DNA of 19,247 nt from Bacteroidota bacterium (GCA_023426625.1 JAFAAJ010000010.1:1-19247), one strand, 5' to 3'. Positions 7,577 to 15,234 are shown, counted from the first letter of the stretch. Numbers and translations: made by a program. Notes: generated from the sequence alone by a model not told the origin.

Positions 7577-8040
7577 ATGAAAACATCATCTTTAATGAAA
7601 ATAGGGACAGGTTTTATAGTTCTGATTCTGATTGTAATTCAGTTTTTTGATACTGATAAAAATATTGCAGCAGTTCCTTCTGAAAATGCGATTGAAAAAC
7701 ATTATGTGGTACCCGGACACGTACAGGGATTATTGAAAACGAGCTGTTATGACTGTCATTCCAACACTACAGTTTATCCTTGGTACAATAAAATCCAGCC
7801 TGTAAAATGGTGGCTGGCAGATCATGTGAACTCAGGAAAAAGGCATTTCAATTTTGATGAATTTAACAGCTATTCAAAAGAAAAAAATTAAAGAAACTTG
7901 ATGAAGTTGCAGAAACCATCAGAGAAGGTGAAATGCCGCTTACCTTTTATACTGTTATTCATCAGAATGCAAAGTTGTCAGACATCCAAAAGTCAGAAAT
8001 AGAGCAATGGGTGAAAGAGGTGAAAAAACAGATTGAATAG
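7577..8040 (+). pseudogene. Haem-binding domain protein (CXXCH), interrupted by a -1 frameshift
   Basis: The intact part is a signal-anchor helix (about residues 9-24) followed by a periplasmic domain with one c-type haem motif, C57-Y-D-C60-H61, then NTTVYPWYNKIQPVKWWLADHV, typical of the Bacteroidota haem-binding domain family (Haem_bd). The zero frame stops early at 7889-7891 after 104 residues. Shifting back one base inside the A run 7881-7887 restores an open frame to the TAG at 8038-8040, adding LKKLDEVAETIREGEMPLTF and a C-terminal YTVIHQNAKLS...EIEQWV segment that this family normally has. The repaired product would be about 154 residues, the expected family length. The cause may be a true mutation, a base-call error in the homopolymer, or recoding: GAA-AAA-AAT reads as the slippery heptamer A-AAA-AAT. 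It lies 42 bases after the adaptor gene. Confidence 0.8.
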
Positions 8041-8115
8041 CAGGTTGTGAAAAATAGAAATAGTATTCTGATATAACAAAAACAATCAGTAAATTTAATA
8101 TCATATCCATTGCGT

Positions 8116-10620
8116 ATGAATTACAATATACCCGAAGACCTGAAAGGACTTACAGAAGCAGAAGTAGCAGCTTCAAGAAAAAAATACGGCTATAACCGCC
8201 TGGAACCGGTTAAGAAAGAATCGTGGCTGGATTTGCTTGTGGGTATTCTCAAAGAACCGATGCTGATTCTGCTGATCTGCGTTTCCTTCATCTATGTACT
8301 TACAGGAGATTATGGAGAAGCCTTATTTATGTTTGCGGCTATCATAGGAGTTACTGCAATTTCTTTTTATCAGGATAATCGCAGTAAAAAGGCTCTGGAA
8401 GAACTTGAAAAGCTCAATGAACCATTAAGTAAGGTGATCAGAAATTCAAAGATTATAGATATTCCTACTTTTGAAATAGCCGTTGGAGATCTGTGCATTA
8501 CCGAAGAAGGAAACCTCATCAATGCAGACGGAAGAATTGTTCACAGCAATGATTTCTCTGTGAATGAATCCTCACTTACAGGAGAAAGTTTCTCTGTTTT
8601 CAAAGACAGTCGGTCAGAAGACAACAAAGTATACAGCGGAACGGTCACTGTTTCCGGTCTGGCGGTTTTTGAGGTTGAAAATATTGGAAAAGAAACCCAA
8701 GTAGGGAAAATAGGGCAGTCTATATTGGGTATAAAGTCAGAAGATTCTCCTTTGCAGATTCAGATCCGGAACTTTGTAAAAGGTATGGCAATTATTGGGA
8801 TAGTCATTTTTTTGGCAGTATGCATTTTCAGTTTTATTAAAACAGGAGATTTTGTCACCAGTCTGCTGAGTGGACTCACATTGGCGATGTCTGTACTTCC
8901 TGAAGAAATTCCCGTAGCCTTCACTACTTTCATGGCTTTAGGAGCATGGAAACTGATGCGTGAAGGGATCATTATCAAGCGAAGCAATATTGTAGAGACT
9001 TTAGGAAGTGTCACGGTGATCTGTACCGATAAAACAGGGACGATTACGGAAAATTCCATGCAGCTAAAACATCTGTATGATTACCATTCTGACAGGATTT
9101 ATGAAGAGTCGGAGTTTGAAACAGAAGAGCTGCGTGAGCTTATTGATTATGCCATGTGGAGTAGTGAACCTGTACCTTTTGATCCAATGGAGATTACCTT
9201 GCATAAGACCTATGAACAGACCCGGAAAGAGGATCAAAGAAAAGATTATCAGCTGTTTCATGAATATCCGCTGGAAGGCAAACCTCCTATGATGACCCAT
9301 CTTTTCGAAAATGAAAATAAAGACAGGATCATTGCTGCTAAAGGTGCTCCTGAAGCTATTATTAGTGTTTCCAATCTTTCAGAAGAGGAAAAAAGTAAAA
9401 TGAGAACACTAATAAAGAATTTAGGAGAACAGGGATACAGGGTTCTGGGTGTTGCCAGATCTCATTTTGAAGGAAATAATTTTCCAGACAGACAGCAGGA
9501 CTTTACATTTGAATTCTTAGGATTGACCGTATTCTACGATCCTCCGAAAAAAGGAATAAAAGATGTATTTCAACATATTTATGATGCCGGGATTAAGGTA
9601 AAAGTAATTACCGGAGATAACGCGGACACTACGAAGGCTATTGCGTTGCAGGCAGGAATTCAAAGCAACACTTCACCTGTTAATGGAAATGAAATTACCG
9701 CAAGCTCAAAAGAAGATTTACTAAAACTTTCTGAAAATACAACTCTCTTTACGAGGATGTTTCCTGAAGCAAAACTCGAAGTGGTCAATGCATTAAAATC
9801 GCAAGGACATGTGGTGGCGATGTTGGGAGATGGAGTGAATGACGGACCTGCGTTAAAAGCCGCTCATATCGGAGTGGCAATGGGAAATAAAGGAACTGAG
9901 ATTGCCAAATCCGCAGCAGCTCTTGTTATTACCAATGACGATTTGGATAAGCTGGTTATTGGTATTGCTGCCGGACGCAGGATCTATGCCAATATAAAAA
10001 AAGCGGTTCAGTATATTATCTCTATTCACATTCCCATTATACTCACTGTTTCCTTGCCATTGTTTTTGGGCTGGATATTTCCGCATATTTTCACTCCGGT
10101 GCATGTGATATTCCTGGAGCTCGTTATGGGGCCTACATGTTCCATTGTTTATGAAAATGAACCTATAGAAAAAAATGCAATGCAGAAACCCCCTAGAGCA
10201 CTTACCGATACTTTCCTGAACTGGAGAGAACTTACCATAAGTATTATTCAGGGGTTGATCATTACGGCAGGAATATTATGGCTGTACCGGTATTCCGTTG
10301 ATCTTGGTAATGATGAAGCTAAAACACGGGCAATGGTTTTCAGTACCCTAATATTTTCCAATATACTGCTGAGCCTGGTGAACCGTTCTTTCTATTACAG
10401 TATGTTTGAAAGTTTTAAAAACCGGAATTTCTTATTGTTGGGGATCTCGATATTGGTTCTTGTACTGTTATTCATTATTCTTTATCTGAAGCCGGTATCC
10501 GGATTCTTTAGCGTGACTCCTCTTACCATCAAAGAATTGGGAATGACATTGCTTGTTGCTGCTGTTTCAGTATTATGGTTTGAGGGATATAAATTTTTTA
10601 AAAGACTTAACAATAAATAA
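8116..10620 (+). CDS. Cation-translocating P-type ATPase (P2-type, calcium-ATPase-like)
   Basis: An ATP-driven inner-membrane cation pump of 834 residues from ATG 8116 (a TTG at 8110 would add two residues). The order is canonical: N-terminal cation-ATPase domain (YNIPEDLKGLTEAEVAASRKKYG), helices 1-2, actuator domain with T155-G-E-S, helices 3-4 with P262-E-E-I-P, phosphorylation site D305 in C-T-D305-K-T-G-T, nucleotide-binding domain with KGAPE, the G571-D-G-V-N-D hinge, and six C-terminal helices. There is no N-terminal CXXC metal domain and no CPC/SPC in helix 4, so it is not a P1B heavy-metal ATPase; the overall plan resembles Ca2+-type pumps. PEEIP replaces the usual PEGLP, and helix 6 reads LELVMGPTCSIVYENEP instead of the SERCA N-x-x-T-D pattern, so the transported ion is uncertain. 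It begins 75 bases after the haem-binding gene and may belong to the same transcript. Confidence 0.9.
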   Translation: MNYNIPEDLKGLTEAEVAASRKKYGYNRLEPVKKESWLDLLVGILKEPMLILLICVSFIYVLTGDYGEALFMFAAIIGVTAISFYQDNRSKKALEELEKLNEPLSKVIRNSKIIDIPTFEIAVGDLCITEEGNLINADGRIVHSNDFSVNESSLTGESFSVFKDSRSEDNKVYSGTVTVSGLAVFEVENIGKETQVGKIGQSILGIKSEDSPLQIQIRNFVKGMAIIGIVIFLAVCIFSFIKTGDFVTSLLSGLTLAMSVLPEEIPVAFTTFMALGAWKLMREGIIIKRSNIVETLGSVTVICTDKTGTITENSMQLKHLYDYHSDRIYEESEFETEELRELIDYAMWSSEPVPFDPMEITLHKTYEQTRKEDQRKDYQLFHEYPLEGKPPMMTHLFENENKDRIIAAKGAPEAIISVSNLSEEEKSKMRTLIKNLGEQGYRVLGVARSHFEGNNFPDRQQDFTFEFLGLTVFYDPPKKGIKDVFQHIYDAGIKVKVITGDNADTTKAIALQAGIQSNTSPVNGNEITASSKEDLLKLSENTTLFTRMFPEAKLEVVNALKSQGHVVAMLGDGVNDGPALKAAHIGVAMGNKGTEIAKSAAALVITNDDLDKLVIGIAAGRRIYANIKKAVQYIISIHIPIILTVSLPLFLGWIFPHIFTPVHVIFLELVMGPTCSIVYENEPIEKNAMQKPPRALTDTFLNWRELTISIIQGLIITAGILWLYRYSVDLGNDEAKTRAMVFSTLIFSNILLSLVNRSFYYSMFESFKNRNFLLLGISILVLVLLFIILYLKPVSGFFSVTPLTIKELGMTLLVAAVSVLWFEGYKFFKRLNNK

Positions 10621-10646
10621 GGTTGATGTTGCAAAATTGTCTGAAA

Positions 10647-10663
10647 ATGCCATAAACAGGCAT
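10647..10663 (+). other. Short hairpin after the P-type ATPase
   Basis: ATGCC (10647-10651) pairs with GGCAT (10659-10663) across a 7-base loop, 27 bases past the ATPase stop codon. The nearest T-rich tract (about 10697-10712) is 34 bases away, so this is not a standard intrinsic terminator. The 198-base gap shows no other clear element; AATATTTG near 10727-10734 is one base off the TAnnTTTG promoter consensus. Confidence 0.25.
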
Positions 10664-10818
10664 CGCAGTAGGGCTTCTGTCCTTAGGAAATAAAGACTTT
10701 TTATTTTTTTTTCGTATATTACATAATATTTGTTGATTTTTTTCTTGAAAATACAGGAAGGAATAAGGTTTTATTCCTTGAACATCAATTTCTTATACTA
10801 ACTTCAAAAATATATATT

Positions 10819-11586
10819 ATGAAAATAGGTCTTATTGGATTTGGAAAAGCAGGGAAGGCAGTTGCTAATGTCATACTGCTCAACAAAGATTTTTCTCTGG
10901 AATGGGTTTTAAGAAGCAGCACGGCAATGGAAAAGTCTTCGGCTAAAGAGTTTTTGGGTGTAGATACTGATGATGAGGGATTGATTTACTCAACAGCGAA
11001 TACCAATGTAAACGATTTGTTTGAAAAACATCCTGTAGATATTATTATTGATTTTTCTGATTCGAAAAGCATCCATCAGTATGGAAAGCAAGCTGCGGAA
11101 AAAGGAATTAAGATCATTTCTGCCATCTCACATTACAACCAGGAAGATATTGCGCTTTTGAGATCCCTGGCTAAAAAAACAACAGTATTCTGGTCACCAA
11201 ATATTACGTTGGGAGTCAATTATCTTCTGTTTGCAGCCTCATTACTTAAAAATATTGCACCCGGTGTTGATATTGAAGTAATAGAAGAGCATTTCAAGGC
11301 TAAATCAGGAGTTTCCGGAACCGCTGTTAAGATCGCTGAAACCCTTGAGCTGGATACAGAAAGTATTAATTCCGTGAGAGCCGGAGGAATTGTTGGAAAA
11401 CATGAGGTGATCTTCGGATTCCCTTATCAGACGGTGAGGCTGGTTCACGAATCTATCTCAAGAGAGGCATTTGGTAGTGGTGCATTATTCGTTGCGGAAA
11501 ATATCAAGAACAAAGCCAAAGGTTTCTATAATTTTGAAGACATTTTGAGACCTTATTTTTTCAACCCGGGCAATTCATTGTCCTAA
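10819..11586 (+). CDS. Dihydrodipicolinate reductase-like protein (divergent DapB)
   Basis: A 255-residue protein with the DapB layout: N-terminal Rossmann domain (MKIGLIGFGKAGKAVA, dinucleotide-binding GxGxxG variant), DIIIDFSDSKS, SPNITLGVNYLLFAAS, and the C-terminal catalytic domain with EEHFKAKSGVSGTA followed by VRAGGIVGKHEVIFGF. DapB reduces dihydrodipicolinate with NAD(P)H in the cytosolic lysine/diaminopimelate pathway. The usual catalytic loop is EAHHRHKVDAPSGTA: here the first His (E. coli His159) and Lys (Lys163) are retained, but the second His is Phe, one residue is deleted and the DAPSGTA motif has become SGVSGTA. The protein is longer than the roughly 235-residue form I would expect in this group. 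It may be a paralogue with a changed substrate, or the genuine dapB in a divergent lineage. No other lysine gene is nearby; 198 bases separate it from the ATPase. Confidence 0.8.
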   Translation: MKIGLIGFGKAGKAVANVILLNKDFSLEWVLRSSTAMEKSSAKEFLGVDTDDEGLIYSTANTNVNDLFEKHPVDIIIDFSDSKSIHQYGKQAAEKGIKIISAISHYNQEDIALLRSLAKKTTVFWSPNITLGVNYLLFAASLLKNIAPGVDIEVIEEHFKAKSGVSGTAVKIAETLELDTESINSVRAGGIVGKHEVIFGFPYQTVRLVHESISREAFGSGALFVAENIKNKAKGFYNFEDILRPYFFNPGNSLS

Positions 11587-11616
11587 CCGTTGAATTGAGG
11601 ATCATCTTCAAAAAAA

Positions 11617-11652
11617 TCTCCCTGAATATCAATAATTCGGGGAGACTTTATT
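11617..11652. terminator. Bidirectional intrinsic terminator between convergent genes
   Basis: TCTCCCTGAAT (11617-11627) and ATTCGGGGAGA (11635-11645) form an 11-bp stem with a single G-T wobble and a 7-base loop. On the plus strand it is followed by CTTTATTTTTT; on the minus strand the flanking A run at 11610-11616 becomes a U-tract. It sits between the DapB-like gene and the convergent minus-strand gene ending at 11662, so it should stop transcription from both sides. Confidence 0.85.
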
Positions 11653-11661
11653 TTTTGTGGA

Positions 11662-12060
11662 TTAATTTTTACTGAAAAAGATCTTGTCCTGTTCCTGCTG
11701 TTCCATGTAAATTTGCTGAAAACTCACAGGCATATACTGATAAAGGTGATTCCAGTGTTGGATCTTGGTGTGCTTCTTAAAACTTTCGAATGATCTCACG
11801 AAAAGATTTTCGATAATGTCCTTTACATAAGAATTTCCGTTTCTGTAAAGCCATTCCATCAGCTTGATATGATAAGCAATGATATTGAGTTTAGATTGTT
11901 GTAAAAGGTCTTTTAAATAGTTGATCGTTGCCTGGATTACTCCTGCGAAGTTGTCTTGTGCCGACAATTGGCTGATCTCATTTCGAAGTGGGGGATAGAA
12001 AAATTTTAAATACTCTATGGCTATTTTCTGATTAATAGTTTGCATAGTTCCGGTCATCAT
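11662..12060 (-). CDS. Uncharacterised small helical protein (possibly DUF7674-like)
   Basis: A 132-residue, probably soluble and mostly alpha-helical protein with no signal peptide. Visible landmarks are AIEYLKFFYPPLRNEIS, YLKDLLQQSKLNIIAYHIKLMEWLYRNGNSYVKDIIENLFVRSFE and HWNHLYQYMPVSFQQIYMEQQ. The wording of the central and C-terminal parts reminds me of a Bacteroidota family of about 120-130 residues (perhaps DUF7674), but I cannot confirm that and no function is known to me. Several in-frame ATG codons crowd the start (12058-12060, 12055-12057, 12043-12045), so the N-terminus could be 1 to 5 residues shorter. It is transcribed toward the shared terminator at 11617-11645 and stands alone: both neighbours on its 5' side are separated by a 512-base gap. 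Confidence 0.7.
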   Translation of the reverse strand: MMTGTMQTINQKIAIEYLKFFYPPLRNEISQLSAQDNFAGVIQATINYLKDLLQQSKLNIIAYHIKLMEWLYRNGNSYVKDIIENLFVRSFESFKKHTKIQHWNHLYQYMPVSFQQIYMEQQEQDKIFFSKN

Positions 12061-12264
12061 AATTTTAATTTTTCAAACACATCTTTAAATTCGAAAAGTG
12101 TACCAAACTCACAGAAAATTAAAAAAAATAAAACTTGAAATATGTTGGAGAAATAAATCTTCAATTATTCCGTGATCCTTATGGATACTGGCTTTTTTGT
12201 TGATAATGATTAAGTTTTTATCCTGTTTTCTTGTTTAAAACATTGAACTTTTATAACGAATTCT

Positions 12265-12381
12265 ATGAAAAATGTAACAACGACTTATGCCAGGGACTGT
12301 ACAATTGTCAGAGATCTTCTCACGGATTCAGGAAATACTGCCAAAAACAGCTTTTTGACTTACTTAAGATCAATTTACTGA
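12265..12381 (+). CDS. Possible 38-residue small protein
   Basis: An ATG-started frame reading MKNVTTTYARDCTIVRDLLT and ending in the 18 residues DSGNTAKNSFLTYLRSIY before TGA at 12379-12381. It is not recognised. In its favour: balanced amino-acid content unlike random AT-rich translation, a start codon following an AATTCT leader, and a hairpin with a T-rich tail 43 bases downstream. Against: short length, no ribosome-binding site, no promoter with TAnnTTTG. It could be a remnant of a longer lost gene. Confidence 0.25.
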   Translation: MKNVTTTYARDCTIVRDLLTDSGNTAKNSFLTYLRSIY

Positions 12382-12416
12382 CAAAATAAGAGGTTTTCTG
12401 ATGGAGAGAGTGGCTA

Positions 12417-12449
12417 AAATAAAAAAGCTGCCAGTACCGGGACAGCTTT
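12417..12449 (-). terminator. Terminator for the AraC-family gene (minus strand)
   Basis: AAAGCTG (12424-12430) pairs with CAGCTTT (12443-12449), with two further C-G pairs inside across a two-base bulge. Read on the minus strand the stem is followed by an uninterrupted TTTTTTATTTTA, a good U-tract, 123 bases after the AraC stop codon. On the plus strand the tail ATTGTGTTTTT is weaker but could also act. Confidence 0.65.
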
Positions 12450-12572
12450 ATTGTGTTTTTACCTTCTTGCTATGGCATTTGCAATAGGTTTATTGTATCT
12501 ACAAAGTTCCTACATTATGAGGTATCTCAAAAGGTTGAAAACAGACAAGATATGGTAAAAACAGGACATTTG

Positions 12573-13439
12573 TTACCCTTTATAGGAAGTCGGGGTCTCT
12601 CCCGTATGTTTTTTGAAGTATTTTACAAGATTAGTAGGCTCGTTGAAATTCAGAGAATAGGCGATCTCTTTAATGCTTAACTTTTCAAATAAAAGAAGAC
12701 GTTTTATTTCGATAACAATCCTGCCGTCAATGAATTCCTTTGCGGATTTCTGTACGGCGGATTGTGTGATCCTGTTTAGTGTTTTGGGAGTAATCGCCAT
12801 AAGTGACGCATAAAAATCCACACTTCGCTCCTGAGAGAAGTTCTTTTCCAGCAGCTTTTTGAAATGATAATATTGGGACAAATAATGATAATTCGGACAA
12901 AGATCATTGTTTCTCTGTTTCTGGCGTTCGGCATAGACCAAAAACAGGCTTGCCAGTTTTTGCAGGTTTTCTTCTTTTAAAAATGTTTCAGAAGATGAAA
13001 TTTCTGTTTCCAGAAGTTTGAGAAGCTGCAGCATTTGTGAGAAAACTTCAGGATCAGGTTTTACCATTGCACTAGGAAGCGTAGTGTCAAATATAGAAGA
13101 CTGATTAAGGAAAGCGAGTTCCTTAGGCTGTTTACGGAAAAAATCCTCTGTAAATATCAGCATGTACCCTTTGTACTGCGGATTATTTTCATACTGCTGA
13201 ATCTGCCCCGGAGCAATAAACAAAAGATTTCCCTTTTTAAGATCATATTCTTTAAAATCCACAAAATGCCTGCCCTTTCCTCCCGTGATCATGAATACAA
13301 TAAAGAAATGAATACGTTCTGCCTTACCGAAATACGAAAAGGAGGTCAATCTCTTAAAAAAACTGTCCAGTTCAAGAATCTCACAATCATAAGGAGCTTT
13401 TGTCCTGTCAAATCTTATATTCTTAATATCTGTCTTCAA
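12573..13439 (-). CDS. AraC-family transcriptional regulator
   Basis: A 288-residue DNA-binding regulator. The N-terminal half is a cupin-like sensor domain (SYFGKAERIHFFIVFMITGGKGRHFVDFKEYDLKKGNLLFIAPGQIQQYE), the usual effector-binding fold. The C-terminal 100 residues carry the double helix-turn-helix: FYASLMAITPKTLNRITQSAVQKSAKEFI for the first and LSIKEIAYSLNFNEPTNLVKYFKKHTGETPTSYK for the second, with the characteristic GxxP-x-x-Y ending. The start is TTG at 13437-13439; upstream in-frame codons reach a stop without an ATG, and the first internal ATG would cut into the sensor domain. Targets are unknown; neighbours give no hint, as terminators separate it from the phosphatase gene upstream and from the small helical gene downstream. 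Confidence 0.9.
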   Translation of the reverse strand: MKTDIKNIRFDRTKAPYDCEILELDSFFKRLTSFSYFGKAERIHFFIVFMITGGKGRHFVDFKEYDLKKGNLLFIAPGQIQQYENNPQYKGYMLIFTEDFFRKQPKELAFLNQSSIFDTTLPSAMVKPDPEVFSQMLQLLKLLETEISSSETFLKEENLQKLASLFLVYAERQKQRNNDLCPNYHYLSQYYHFKKLLEKNFSQERSVDFYASLMAITPKTLNRITQSAVQKSAKEFIDGRIVIEIKRLLLFEKLSIKEIAYSLNFNEPTNLVKYFKKHTGETPTSYKG

Positions 13440-13504
13440 ACGATAACTATATAAATAAATTTAGAATCTAACTAATGAGGGAATGACTACATAAAAATCA
13501 TAGC

Positions 13505-13531
13505 TAAAAAAATCCTGAGGTCATCTCAGGA
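13505..13531 (-). terminator. Intrinsic terminator of the histidine phosphatase gene
   Basis: TCCTGAG (13513-13519) and CTCAGGA (13525-13531) form a perfect 7-bp stem with a 5-base loop. On the minus strand it is followed by ATTTTTTTAGC, giving a run of seven U. It lies 8 bases past the phosphatase stop codon and should insulate the AraC gene downstream. The plus-strand side (GCTTTATTT) is weaker. Confidence 0.8.
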
Positions 13532-13538
13532 GCTTTAT

Positions 13539-14033
13539 TTAATAATTAGAATGATCGAGGTTTACTTTATCCTTGTCAATGGTTAAATGAAAAATATTTG
13601 AGTAATCCTCCTCAGAAATCGTTTCAAATGGCATTTTGGCACCAAAAGCTTCCAGGAGTCCGGGAATTGTATTAGAATGTCCTGCAATAATGACTGTTTC
13701 ATTCGAATGCGTACTTAAAATTTCTTCAACAAGCTTTTGATTATTACGTGGATCATAATTCATTGTTCCGATCTTGTTGTACTCGGCGATAGGCTGTAGG
13801 GTCTGTTGCGTTCTTTTGTATGGGGTGGAATATGCGGCTGAAAATTTTACTTTCTTTAATTCTGTTAACAGCCTTTCTGCTCTTTGCTTCCCTTCCTCAC
13901 TCAGATCAGGATTCGGATTCTCCTTATCAGAAAGATCCTTTTCAGCATGCCTTACAATATAGATATGGGTGATCTGTGCATTCATAAGAGTATAGGAAAA
14001 TATAAATAAAAATATAAAAAACAGCTTTTTCAT
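13539..14033 (-). CDS. Exported histidine phosphatase (phosphoglycerate mutase superfamily)
   Basis: A 164-residue protein with a signal peptide (MKKLFFIFLFIFSYTLMNA, cleavage probably before Gln20), so it acts in the periplasm or outside. The catalytic motif is V27-R28-H29-A30-E31: the RHG signature in its RHAE form, with His29 the phosphorylated residue. Further hallmarks are LSEEGKQRAERL, YSTPYKRTQQT with Arg74, and AGH119SNT with the second catalytic His. It is close to the short SixA/PhoE-like branch, shorter than glycolytic phosphoglycerate mutases (about 230-250). The substrate is unknown; a phosphoester or phosphohistidine outside the cytoplasm is possible. It is divergent from the nucleoid-associated protein gene (119-base gap) and has its own terminator. 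Confidence 0.9.
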   Translation of the reverse strand: MKKLFFIFLFIFSYTLMNAQITHIYIVRHAEKDLSDKENPNPDLSEEGKQRAERLLTELKKVKFSAAYSTPYKRTQQTLQPIAEYNKIGTMNYDPRNNQKLVEEILSTHSNETVIIAGHSNTIPGLLEAFGAKMPFETISEEDYSNIFHLTIDKDKVNLDHSNY

Positions 14034-14102
14034 GGTACAAGGTGAATTACTGTCAACTAAAATAATAATTATATTTTAAACTGAAATACCTGCTTTACTT
14101 TC

Positions 14103-14133
14103 TTGCCGACTTTGAAGTTTACACCTATATTTG
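14103..14133 (+). promoter_or_regulatory. Bacteroidota-type promoter of the nucleoid-associated protein gene
   Basis: TTG at 14103-14105 and TATATTTG at 14126-14133 are 20 bases apart, a full match to the TTG-N(19-21)-TAnnTTTG consensus. The expected transcription start near 14140 gives a 5' leader of only about 13 bases before the ATG at 14153. Confidence 0.65.
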
Positions 14134-14152
14134 TCCCTCAAAAAATTCAAAA

Positions 14153-15166
14153 ATGTTTTCAAAAATTATAGTTCACAGAGTAGGAAATAAAATCAATGGA
14201 GAATCCTTAATACTTTCTCAGGAAGAACTGCAGTTGGATGAAGGAATGGCGGAACTGCTTGAAAATTATTTTCTGAGTGCTTTCAAAACAGAAGAAACTT
14301 ATCAGTTTTACAGTGATTCCTATCTGGTCAACAATCCTATATACAGTTCGGTGTCTGAAATCTTTGATGACAAAGCCAAATTTCTCTGGGAATCTGAGAA
14401 CATTGCAAAACACCTTTTTGAGGCTGCTGAAAACCCGAGAGTTCAGGGTGGTGAGCTTTTTATTGTGTATTTTGAAGGCGATGGAGAAGGCGAAGAGAAA
14501 GTTGATAAAATCGGGATCTTTAAAACCGAAAAAAGAGAATCTTTCCTGAAAATCTTCCCTAAAAACGAATCTTTTGAACTTGAAAAAGATCAGGGGATTG
14601 GACTTTCCAAAATAGATAAGGCTGCTTTGATCTATAATAACGGTAAAGAAAGCGGGTATGTGCTTTCCGTTGTGGACAACAACAAAAACGGAGATATGTA
14701 TTACTGGTTTGAAGACTTTTTAAAAGTAAAACAGCGTGATGACGAATACTTCCACACCCAGGAAGCACTGATGGTCTACAAAGACTATATCACCAAGCAG
14801 CTTCCGCAGGAATTTGAAGTTTCAAAAGCGGATCAGGCTGATTTCTTAAATAAATCCATCAACTTCTTTAAAGAAAAAGAGCAGTTCAACCTGGATGAAT
14901 TTACCAATGAAGTTTTGGGTGACGAGCATGTTATCGAGAGCTTTGTGAATTTCAAAACAGACTATGAGCAGGATATGCAGATCAATATTGCAGAAGAATT
15001 TCCTATCAACGAAACCGCTGTAAAGAAAACGCAGAGACACTTCAAAAGCATCATCAAATTAGATAAAAATTTCCATATCTATATTCACGGAGACAGGCAG
15101 ATGCTTGCACAGGGACAGGATGAAAAAGGAAAATACTACATGTTGTATTTTGAAAAAGAAAACTAA
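14153..15166 (+). CDS. Nucleoid-associated protein, NdpA/YejK family
   Basis: A 337-residue cytosolic protein matching the 37-kDa nucleoid-associated family (NdpA, YejK in E. coli, about 335 residues). Its opening MFSKIIVHRVGNKINGE, the segment VNNPIYSSVSEIFDDKAKFLWESENIAKHLFEAAENPRVQGGELFIVYFE, and the C-terminal KLDKNFHIYIHGDRQML are the parts I recognise. The family binds the nucleoid; molecular function is poorly known, and some homologues sit near phage-defence or recombination genes. Here it stands alone, between a divergent phosphatase gene and its own terminator at 15198-15230. The acidic GDGEGEEKVDK loop near residue 110 is a low-complexity insertion. The start is supported by a promoter 13 bases upstream and by the conserved N-terminus. 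Confidence 0.85.
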   Translation: MFSKIIVHRVGNKINGESLILSQEELQLDEGMAELLENYFLSAFKTEETYQFYSDSYLVNNPIYSSVSEIFDDKAKFLWESENIAKHLFEAAENPRVQGGELFIVYFEGDGEGEEKVDKIGIFKTEKRESFLKIFPKNESFELEKDQGIGLSKIDKAALIYNNGKESGYVLSVVDNNKNGDMYYWFEDFLKVKQRDDEYFHTQEALMVYKDYITKQLPQEFEVSKADQADFLNKSINFFKEKEQFNLDEFTNEVLGDEHVIESFVNFKTDYEQDMQINIAEEFPINETAVKKTQRHFKSIIKLDKNFHIYIHGDRQMLAQGQDEKGKYYMLYFEKEN

Positions 15167-15197
15167 TCATAGGTTTACCGTGTTTCGATAAAAGTAT

Positions 15198-15234
15198 AAG
15201 CAATTCTGAGATTTTTAATTAGAGTTGCTTTTTT
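15198..15234 (+). terminator. Intrinsic terminator after the nucleoid-associated protein gene
   Basis: AAGCAATTCT (15198-15207) pairs with AGAGTTGCTT (15221-15230), ten base pairs with one wobble and a 13-base AT-rich loop. It is followed by a run of T (TTTTA), 32 bases past the stop codon. Confidence 0.8.

Larger units (their letters stand above)
12061..12572. other. 512-base intergenic stretch with a possible 38-codon gene and a terminator
   Basis: Between two minus-strand genes. The first 200 bases are very AT-rich and presumably carry the promoter of the small helical gene on the minus strand; I found no clean TAnnTTTG match there. The rest holds one short plus-strand open frame (12265-12381), a terminator-like hairpin (12424-12449) and an imperfect palindrome CTAT-G-GCA-TT-TGC-A-ATAG at 12470-12487 within the 3' trailer of the AraC gene. 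The plus frame at 12453-12680 runs into the AraC gene and is not credible. Confidence 0.5.

Noticed and set aside
12453..12680. 75-codon plus-strand open frame overlapping the end of the AraC gene
   Set aside because: Half of it is antisense to the conserved second helix-turn-helix, it begins inside the tail of a terminator, and the product resembles no family.
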